A stretch of DNA of 64,000 nucleotides from Solen grandis (taxonomy: Eukaryota > Mollusca > Bivalvia > Adapedonta > Solenidae), in contig CM037788.1 in assembly GCA_021229015.1 (NCBI GenBank), positions 52,717,360 to 52,781,359 of the forward strand, read 5' to 3'. Every line of letters begins with the position of its first letter. Within the stretch, counting starts at the first letter, position 1. The notes beneath the pieces were generated by a model. That model saw nothing but the letters and a program-made list of their open reading frames with translations, was not told the DNA's origin and searched no databases. A program made the translations under genes and the position numbers. Of the stretch, positions 56,707 to 64,000 are shown piece after piece.

Positions 56707-56879
56707 CCCTTTCCCTCATATAGACTCATTTTGACGCACTCAATAGGTACCACATAAAGCCTAATCTGCAGAAAACCACAGTTAAACCTCACCAAATTTA
56801 ATTACAAAACCTCATTTCCAGACCACTGAGGAGCAGCGAACAGCATAAATCCTGATCTGCCTGCGAGGGTTAAGAAATA
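56707..56879 (+). mobile_element. MITE family A, copy 8, internally deleted
   Basis: Only 173 bp but still bounded by TTAA (56703-56706 and 56880-56883). The normal left part runs to CCTGATCTGCCTGCGAG, which joins directly to a terminal GGG. The right palindrome arm and right end are gone. Confidence 0.72.
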
Positions 56880-57772
56880 TTTTTATATTAGGCCATCAGT
56901 TGTAAAATTTGTAGAAACAAGCAAGTTGATAAATATTTCAGTTTGGTAAATTCAGATGAATTTATTAGCATTACGTAAATATATGCGAAAACAGGTTTTG
57001 TGAAAAGATATCATTTACAGAAATCAGAAATAATTGGTACTGAAATGACTTTTGGTCTGTACAGGATAAATGCTTGTATCCCTGTCTACGGTGACAACTG
57101 CTTATTCAGTTATGTTAATTTCTAAAAGAATCTTGTTTTATTTAATACTTAAGATTGGGTAAAGCATACTAAAGTCAATATCGACTGAATTGAAAAGTAT
57201 AAGATACGTGTTTTTTTTCATTAATAATAAATTAATGTAATCTGTACATTCTCTTGGAAGGACCTATTTACAATATTACGGAGTATGCATATAATCACAA
57301 AATCCTTCTATATTTTACATAGGAAATATTTTGTTTGTGTATGACTATGAATATGTTATACTATTCTGTTCATCTCATTAAGTTTCTTACAGAAAATGTA
57401 TGTAAAACCAATAATAAATAAAACCACACGAGAGAACAAAGATAATTACGTGTAGGAATGTTCACTGTAATGGGACGTCGGGTTTTTGACACACCGCATT
57501 TACGTTATGCTCAAAAGTAATTAAACCCAATTACAGTCAACTTTTACAAAAAGATGTAACACTGAGAGATTTTTTTAATTGTTTCTATAATTGCACTTTC
57601 AATTGTTGGTTGACTGAGCGAAATGTACTGTGATATATATCTATTTTCAATCAAAACATTTTTACAATAAGTTTTGAAATATGCTGGTAACATACAGGGG
57701 TTTTAAATTGTACAGTATTAGCTTGACAGAAATCTACACTGGATTCGCATTTTAACGAAAAAAGAAAAAAAA

Positions 57773-57846
57773 ATGGGAGACGGAGTAAATATAATAAAGG
57801 AAGTGGATATTCAAGTAGTCCTTCGGCGCCTCGAAGCAAGGAAAAA
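57773..57846 (+). CDS. 722-residue protein gene, exon 1
   Basis: ATG at 57773 after AAAAAAA; encodes MGDGVNIIKEVDIQVVLRRL EARK in short form, donor AA|GTATGT. Its phase 2 end fits the acceptor at 58747 exactly (codon AAG). Confidence 0.75.
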
Positions 57847-60842
57847 GTATGTACACCTGTCTGTTGTTTTTGTGTCGTCATGTACATGTAAATGCTTACG
57901 CAGAATTTAATAAATTAGCAACATAATATAATAAATTATGAACATAATGCAAAAAAAAAACAAAAGCACATGATCAAAATAATATATGACATAATATAAT
58001 AAATGATGCACATGAAATAATAAAAGATTTACATCATATGATAAAGTATGCACTTAATAAAATAAGTTACCTTAATGATTTAAAGACATAACTACATAAT
58101 ACAATAAAAATCAAAAGCACATCTACTACTAAATCTTCTACTACTATTACTTCTGCTATTGCTACTACTACTTCTACTACTACTACTACTACTAAGGGCG
58201 CCGTGGTCCAGTGGTAACGTATCCGATTACGGATCCGAAGGTTGTGGGTTCGAACCCCGTTGGAGGCAAGAATTATTCATGACCTTACCAGGCGCAAAGT
58301 ACTGGTCCAACCCAGGAACCGTCGAGAAGGATTAGTATAAGTTGTAAGAACTTGTTTCTCAATCGACGTAAAATAAATAAATTAAAACTAAACTACTACG
58401 CTATATATTGTAACTATATTATAAGTACAATTACTACTTCTACTACTATTACTTGTGCTATTGCTACTACTACTATTACCACTACGTCTACTTTACTACT
58501 GTAACTATATTATATGAACGACTACTTCTACTAGTATTACTTTTGCTATTGCTACTTATACTAATACTATGCTACTGTAACTACTACTGCTGTTGCTGCT
58601 ATTGAGCTTCTGTAACTATAGCATTACATATATTATATAAATATGGTATTTTAACATTATAGGCCACAACATTTGGAAATAAAATCCTTCACTATGTACA
58701 TAAATAGGACACCAAACTTAATATATCTTCTTTAATTACATTCACAGGAACATCACACGGGATGGAAAACTGTCCAGGAAGCAGCTGGCCTCCGCCTACC
58801 GTGGCTACCACGGGCTCGAGTCCCAGTACTATGCCCTGACGCAGAAAACGAACGAGGCGATGATCAACACAAAAACCAAGAACGACCATTTAAATCTAAA
58901 GCTCGAACAGGACATAAAACGTATCTCTTCACAAGAAAAGCTGCAAGAAACGAAGTCCGACCGCAATATTAGAGATCTCAGAGAAGACTTTACGGCCCAG
59001 CTTGCATATCAGTACGTTTACAAGAACCACAGCTTCAGGAAGTACGACAGATCCAAGAATCACAAGAAACTTCGACCAGCTTCCGACAAACCCGAGCTGT
59101 ATGATGCAGAGAGGAGGCCTGTGCCACCGAAGACTCCCAGGCCGCTCGGGTCCCTTCGTCAAATGGCAAACTATGAAAATGAATTAAAAGTAAAATTCCC
59201 ACCGATAAAAGATACCGATTCTGCAAGTGATGACAAAGAGAAAATAACGGTTAATGCAATGGGTGAACGGACCTATGAAGATATCAAGGAATTATCTAGA
59301 AGTAACTCTCGCAGAGGCTTGAAAGATTCATTTCCAAATATTGAGACTGCAATGGGCGTTGAGATTCGTTACCGGCACAAGCTAAAAGAAGATGACAAAG
59401 GCAGTCTGTATTCGGCGCCAGCGGGCGTCATGGAAGCCGCACAAAGTGACGCAGGTGAGGAGAATGGGGTGCACGTAGCTGCTCTCGACATGGGGCAGAA
59501 CCTTATGTTGATGCGACAGAAAGCTAAGGAGAAACTGTACGAGAGGCACAGACTTCTTCCGGCTCCTCCCCCGTCCAGGGCTGAGACTCGAAATGAATCG
59601 TGGAGACGAATTCTTCCTCCAACACCGTCCCGCCCGAGTACAGTACTTCCAAACAAAATGAGGAACTCGGCAGAAATGAAACAAATGATCCAGAAAGAGG
59701 CAACAGAAGTCATGGATAAATGGGCTAATATAAACAAACGTAAAGAGCTGGTAGAAAAGATAAAAGAAATGGAAAAGGCAAAGCATTATGAGTCATCCTT
59801 CCCAATATTCGATAGATCGAGACCAACATCGGCGATTTTAAAAGATTTCGAAGAGTACAAAAAACACAAGGAAGAAGTAAAAGCGAATCTGGAGCAGAAA
59901 CAAAAGGACCAGTCTTTTATTGTAAGACAAATGTCACCACAACCCCGGACAACGTCGCCTATTGCTCAGAAACGGAGTGAGTACTCCAGAGCATCATCCC
60001 CCGTTATGAAGCGCGAGGGGTCAGTTGTCACTGCAAGAGATAAACTGAAGAGAACGGACAGTGAGAAGTTCCCATCCGTCTCCCGAACATCCTCTTACAA
60101 AGATTGTCAAGATAGGTCCGTGTTGCATGAAAATGCTCTTTTAACTGCGGCCGAGAGGATAGAGATGGAAAGAGAAAGACGAGAGCTTCAGGTGGACATT
60201 GATGAATATCACAGGAGAATTGAAAACAAAATGGACAAACAATCCGACAAATCAAAGAAATCTCGAAGGAAATTACCACCTACTCCTTTTCCGGAAGATA
60301 AAAAATTAAACAAGAAAAGATCGAAAGAGCCTAATAAACCTGTAAAAATGTTCGATACTTCGATTTTGCGACAAGACGACACTTATATGATAAGAAAAGT
60401 TAAGCAAGCCAATTCGAGATATATACCAGAAACCAATCACATCGAAGAAGCAGAGCCACAAGCACCAAGTAAGAACAACGAAATGGACCCCTATACGCCG
60501 TTAGCAAAACAAATCGAGAAGAAAAATCTGACGAGCAAACAATTTCATGGCATGGACTCGGAGAGATTAGAGTACATCACGAGCGCAACCGGAAAAGCAC
60601 TCTTCCCGAAAAAGGTGCATCATGATTATGACCATTTCAGCAGGACCACTCCAAACAGGAAGAAAGCCCTTGAACTGAGGGCCAAAAACAGGAGAAAGAT
60701 TCAAATGAAAAATGCACAGTTGGCGGATGAGAAAGCATTGGAGATAAAGCAGAACGGCTCCGGTTCAATGGCGGATGGGCCTGAGCGCGCGAACACCTGT
60801 GTGTCATTCAATGAGAACGTGATCGTTTTCCAGACAATTTAA
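57773..60842 (+). CDS. Uncharacterised 722-residue basic coiled-coil protein with PPTP motifs
   Basis: Two exons (57773-57846 and 58748-60842) join in phase to 722 residues. The start is the ATG at 57773 (MGDGVNIIKEVDIQVVLRRL), which extends the big open frame by 62 residues. Residues 1-110 are helical and the only ordered-looking part (LRRLEARK, QLASAYRGYHGLESQYYALT). The rest is Lys/Arg/Ser-rich and probably disordered, with predicted coiled coils at about 327-412 and 492-527. There are four proline motifs that look like SH3 or EVH1 ligands (RPVPPKTPRP at 148, LLPAPPPSR at 294, ILPPTPSRP at 313, KLPPTP at 533). It ends VSFNENVIVFQTI. No signal peptide or membrane segment. A cytoskeletal or ciliary scaffold would fit, but I do not recognise the family. 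Confidence 0.82.
57847..58747. other. Intron with (ACT)n repeats and a SINE
   Basis: The intron of the 722-residue protein gene. It contains interrupted (ACT)n runs on both sides of a SINE family B copy (58196-58391). Confidence 0.75.
58196..58391 (+). mobile_element. tRNA-derived SINE, family B, intact head
   Basis: tRNA-like head GGGCGCCGTGGTCCAGTGGT with box B GGGTTCGAACCCC, body GAACCGTCGAGAAGGATTAG, tail AAATAAATAAATTAAAACTA. It is inserted inside an (ACT)n microsatellite. It is related to 35315-35484. Confidence 0.75.
58748..60842 (+). CDS. 722-residue protein gene, exon 2
   Basis: Acceptor TTCACAG ends at 58747; open for 2095 bases to TAA at 60840-60842. The internal ATG at 58860 is not the start, because the frame continues upstream to the acceptor with protein-like sequence (NITRDGKLSRKQLASAYRGY). 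Confidence 0.88.
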
Positions 60843-61664
60843 GAGCTGAAGAAAACCATGGGGGCAGTGTCGACAACGACATCATATATTTAAGGATAAG
60901 ACCTATATATTTGACGTTAACTGAATGTCTGTAGTGTAGACACATTCATATCGGGACGTGGATGTTGTTTTGTGTGCACTTTTGCCTATTCCGACAACTT
61001 TTCTTTAATTATTTTGTCGTTTCATCTTTCCGTCTCACTCGTTTTGTTGATTATTTGTAATCAGATCATGAAGAAAGAATCACGTGAGAACAGTAGACGA
61101 CTTTCTTTTTCTGTGCGTCTAACAAAGAAATATAAAACCAGAAATATGGACAAATATCAGGCTCGAATTCCACCAAAAATACGTAGTGCTAAGTAATACT
61201 TGAATTCGTAATCTACATGTAGGTAGATACCGCAATAACTATTTTCTGAAATATTCAAGTACAAGACTAATATACAACTGATTAACTTATTAGCTAACAA
61301 TGATTGTTAAGGAATGAAATATTTGGATATTTTACTGGAGAAACAAGAGTAATGAAATTCTCCCATATATATTCAAGTTTTACTTAGCGCTAAGAATTGA
61401 TGATGGAATTCGACCCTGGTCATTTATTAGAAAAAATATTTGAAGAATGATAAAAAATGTGTTTTATTGAAGAATGAAGTAAAGAAAAAATATTTCATTT
61501 GTGTGTTTCTGTGATATTTCTTATATGTGTTTTATCATATATCAATTACTTATCGCTGATAATCTTTCTGTCTCTCTCTTGGGTTTGGTTGACGTTACTA
61601 ACTATAATTGTAATTAATTATAATTGTCCGTTGTTCCCGATCAGAGACGTAACCTGTCTCACTC

Positions 61665-61695
<31 letters not shown>

Positions 61696-62076
61696 AAATA
61701 TGTGTGTGTGTGTGTGTGTGTGAAAATTATAACTTTATAATATTTATACGCATGGATTTCTAAGAATACTTAAATGACATAAAAACAACACAATCATAGA
61801 AGCTTTAAGTGAAGAGAATCAAGACAAAGTAATGGATTATTTTTTATAATTTAATCTATTTCATATACTTTAATAAAACGATAGACATAATTCAAAACGT
61901 GATCAACAATCAATATTAAATAATAACAGTTTATTTACATCTGGTGCTGCAACGTTATGTACACAGGTTAGCCAAGTCTATGCCCCTTACGAGGCCAAGA
62001 AATATCCGTAATCGTTGTCCATATCGTGGTCGGTCGTTTCCGGTGAAGTGGCGGAGATTGACGAAGTGGGAAAGAT
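60843..62076. other. Tail-to-tail intergenic region with simple repeats
   Basis: 3' UTRs of two convergent genes. Besides the possible small exon (61072-61196) it holds (TTTC)n followed by (TG)n at about 61664-61722. Confidence 0.6.
61072..61196 (+). CDS. Possible alternative 3' exon of the 722-residue protein gene
   Basis: A splice acceptor-like TTTGTAATCAG ends at 61065, followed by a short basic frame: MKKESRENSRRLSFSVRLTK … NMDKYQARIPPKIRSAK, stop at 61194-61196. The composition matches the upstream protein (Lys/Arg/Ser-rich). It could be used if the large exon is spliced from a donor near its end, for example AAC|GTGATC about 60818. There is no direct evidence that it is used. Confidence 0.3.
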
Positions 62077-62223
62077 TTATGATCGGCTACCGTACTCGAC
62101 TTGTCCGATGCTGATCTGCTCAATTATGAAGTCATCGAAGAGCTTGACCCAGAGAGAGTTGGTCCTGTCGTTGAAGCTGCTCACATTTTCCTTCATCAGC
62201 TCTCGCATCGCCTTACTCAGATG
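62077..62223 (-). CDS. Globin last exon
   Basis: Acceptor TTCCACAG on the minus strand; stop TAA at 62079-62077. It encodes HLSKAMRELMKENVSSFNDR … NSLWVKLFDDFIIEQISIG, the G-H helices. Confidence 0.82.
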   Translation of the reverse strand, partial: HLSKAMRELMKENVSSFNDRTNSLWVKLFDDFIIEQISIGQVEYGSRS

Positions 62224-63473
62224 CTGTGGAAAGAACAGAAGCCGAGGTCATTTATCCTATGATTTTATATGAATAGGGTTTTTGTGGAATTAGATTGGGT
62301 TTTTGAAAAATGTGAAATGGAAAGTCTGTATATTTTGTTTTTACACAACTACCAACAATTTAATTGTGTGTGTGTGTTTCCTTTAGATATACCATGATTC
62401 TAAAAACTATTGCTTTTTGGCCTGAATATATTTGGTAAATACTCAATACCCTTCTTATCTGTTACTCTGTCAGCAGACGACATTTACAACTCGTCATAAT
62501 GTTGGAGTTTTTAGTCAGTGTAATATTTTGAGATAATGGTACAGTATAACCTTAGTAATTAACTATGAAATTAAGGTAAATCATTATCTCTAAATTTACA
62601 ATGGATTTCGTTTCCGCGGTATTGATCGTGTAAACCCCAAAATCTGTTATTCTGGATAATTTCCGCTTTGAGCAGATTTAGTGCATGGGACGTACTTTAA
62701 ATATTGCTTAAAATAAATAAAAAGTCAATAATAGGTGTTTGAACCGAAAACCTTTGGATCAGATCGGAGTCTCAAAATGGTTTCCCTAAGGAGACCCCCA
62801 TTCACTTTCTACTCTCTAAAACTCTGACAATTTATTTGATAATTGATAATATTAAGGTGTTTTTTTTTCTTCAAAAACATATATTAAAGGAGTTGATATC
62901 GAATCATAGAAACTAGAAACATTGGTTGGATATGTATGCTTTCTGACAGCGCAACGTCTCAAATATAATGATATACATTTCTGTTTACTTATCCTTAAAT
63001 ATCAATCCTATAAATATATCTTTGAATGAATATTTATACTTAGAAACAGTTCAAATTGTAAGTTCAAGTAAAACAAGTTAATGATGAAAGAATGTCTTCT
63101 CTTCGTCTTAAACGTGCCTTAAAATACAACAGGAAAGCAACAAAAATATAATCTGTCTACTAAACAGAGATGCCGTTTATCATTAAGTAATTTCGTCTGA
63201 TAGAATATAGCATATGATTAATTGCAAAAACACGAGGAACACGTGTCACCTGCTGAGGAAAGCATGACGGAAAGTGTGACAGACGGACGGGCGGACAAAC
63301 AGACAGACAGACGCATATGTGTGACCTCTGCTTAAGCAGGTGACACAAAAAGCAGAGTATCAACCTACTGGGAAGAATTTGGCGGGAACATTATAACCGG
63401 AAGTACCATGGCGACCTCCAAGTTGCTTCAACATGGGCACGACTTCCTCCAGAGAGTCGAGGTTCTCAACCAC
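62077..63473 (-). CDS. Globin, C-terminal two exons (5' part outside the window)
   Basis: Exons 63473-63369 and 62223-62077 join in phase 0 to 83 residues: ENLDSLEEVVPMLKQLGGRH, YNVPAKFF, HLSKAMRELMKENVSSFNDR and NSLWVKLFDDFI. This is the F, G and H helix region of a globin. The His in LGGRH sits at the F8 proximal heme position; the Y-x-V then F spacing and the late Trp (NSLW) are usual for globins. The distal His and CD1 Phe would be in upstream exons past 64000. Globins bind O2 and can act as NO scavengers. The subfamily cannot be decided from this part. The C-terminus extends about 8 residues past the H helix. Confidence 0.82.
62224..63368. other. Globin intron
   Basis: 1.1-kb AT-rich intron. 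It contains one 104-bp inverted-end repeat (63243-63346). No exon is seen. Confidence 0.65.
63243..63346. mobile_element. Small element with 12-bp perfect inverted ends
   Basis: GTGTCACCTGCT at 63243-63254 and its exact complement AGCAGGTGACAC at 63335-63346, around a purine-rich GACAGACGG-type centre. A similar left end (GCGTCACCTGCTGAAGCATG) occurs at about 17603-17670 in the MON2 gene. Confidence 0.6.
63369..63473 (-). CDS. Globin exon with the proximal histidine
   Basis: Acceptor GTTTTAG and donor CCA|GTAGGT; 105 bp, phase 0 to 0. It encodes VVENLDSLEEVVPMLKQLGG then RHGTSGYNVPAKFFP. Confidence 0.82.
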
Positions 63474-64000
63474 CTAAAACACGTGAAGCACGTGGTATAA
63501 TACATTATAAACATTGTAGTCACGTACGAACGATAAATTGAATAAACATGAAAATCTGTTTGTTTCTTACTAAAAGGGTAGCGAGGAGAAGGGGTTGGGT
63601 GATTGGAGAGGGTGGAGCGGAAACGGTGCCATTTTGTTCTCCTGATCTGTCCATTTTGAACAATCTGGCAATTTTCACACTAACAGCGTTTTGTATATAG
63701 ATAAGATAAAGATAAAAAGAAGTCTTCCTTTACAAATGAACTTCAAATAATAATGTGACACTGTCTAATTGTTCTATCACAAACGCATAAATAACATGGG
63801 CACTGGACATAATGTATCTATCTTCGCTTGATTTTCTATACATTCCGTATGGCTTATGGGAATAAGACTATTGAAGTTGTAACGGTAGCAGTACTTCACT
63901 GTCCGCTGTGTCGCAGTTGTGAATAGAACAAAATCAAAACCATGCTGTAACATATTTGATCATTAATTTCCCCAATAGACATGAGGTGAACTGCGTTAAC
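63474..64000. other. Globin intron (partial)
   Basis: No exon is seen up to the window edge; upstream globin exons should follow. Confidence 0.55.

Larger units (their letters stand above)
50352..57772. other. Cyclase 3' UTR and intergenic DNA
   Basis: The 3' UTR probably extends at least several hundred bases; an AATAAATAAA is near 51621-51630. The rest has no gene I can support. It contains (ATC/ATG)n repeats (51481-51610), G runs (52856-52931), SINE family A (53467-53638), hairpins (54362-54469), two MITE family A copies, and a family of mixed repeats near 55920-56045. Confidence 0.55.

Noticed and set aside
58860..58862. ATG as start of the big open frame
   Set aside because: The frame continues upstream to a clean acceptor at 58747 and joins exon 1 in phase.
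59369..59786. Antisense open frames of 122 and 134 residues
   Set aside because: They are shadows of the large coding exon on the opposite strand, with low-complexity composition and no splice context.

Overview
This is an AT-rich animal nuclear scaffold segment with short phased exons, GT-AG introns, tRNA-derived SINEs, TTAA-flanked miniature elements, minisatellites and one 100-N scaffold gap (26201-26300). Intron density, repeat style and the gene set (atypical soluble guanylate cyclase, FAS1 protein, globin) suggest a lophotrochozoan, most likely a bivalve mollusc. That placement is an inference; no species can be named. None of the genes appears as a full-length open frame except one large exon, so the models below were built by reading frames, splice sites and intron phase by hand.

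Layout. 1-236: last coding exon of a + strand gene ending in the second half of a WW-like domain. 237-7483: mostly non-coding, with a 37-bp minisatellite (about 4865-5960), one possible terminal exon (6053-6277) and a TTAA-bounded MITE. 7484-12762: complete six-exon + strand gene for a secreted protein with two FAS1 (fasciclin) domains, 325 residues. 16469-22454: last eight exons, minus strand, of MON2 (endosome/trans-Golgi trafficking scaffold), about 306 of roughly 1700 residues, with one frameshifted exon. 24688-26005: satellite array with a 65-bp dimer repeat, running into the gap. 28201-50351: ten exons, + strand, of an atypical beta-2-type soluble guanylate cyclase, complete except for about 26 N-terminal residues. 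57773-60842: two-exon + strand gene for an unrecognised 722-residue basic, proline-motif-rich coiled-coil protein. 62077-63473: last two exons, minus strand, of a globin whose 5' part lies past the right edge.

How the genes relate. MON2 and the cyclase are head to head and both lack their 5' ends next to the satellite and N gap, so sequence is probably missing there. The cyclase has the heme-ligating histidine, the complete set of catalytic residues in one chain, and a C-terminal CaaX box, so it is predicted to be a membrane-associated gas-sensing cGMP synthase able to work as a homodimer. FAS1 and MON2 converge tail to tail. The other neighbours show no obvious functional linkage.

The most distinctive non-coding content is an eight-copy TTAA-flanked, piggyBac-like MITE family with a palindromic core. 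In one copy an end has expanded into a nine-unit minisatellite. There is also a tRNA-derived SINE family with clear target-site duplications, one copy of which has jumped into another miniature element.
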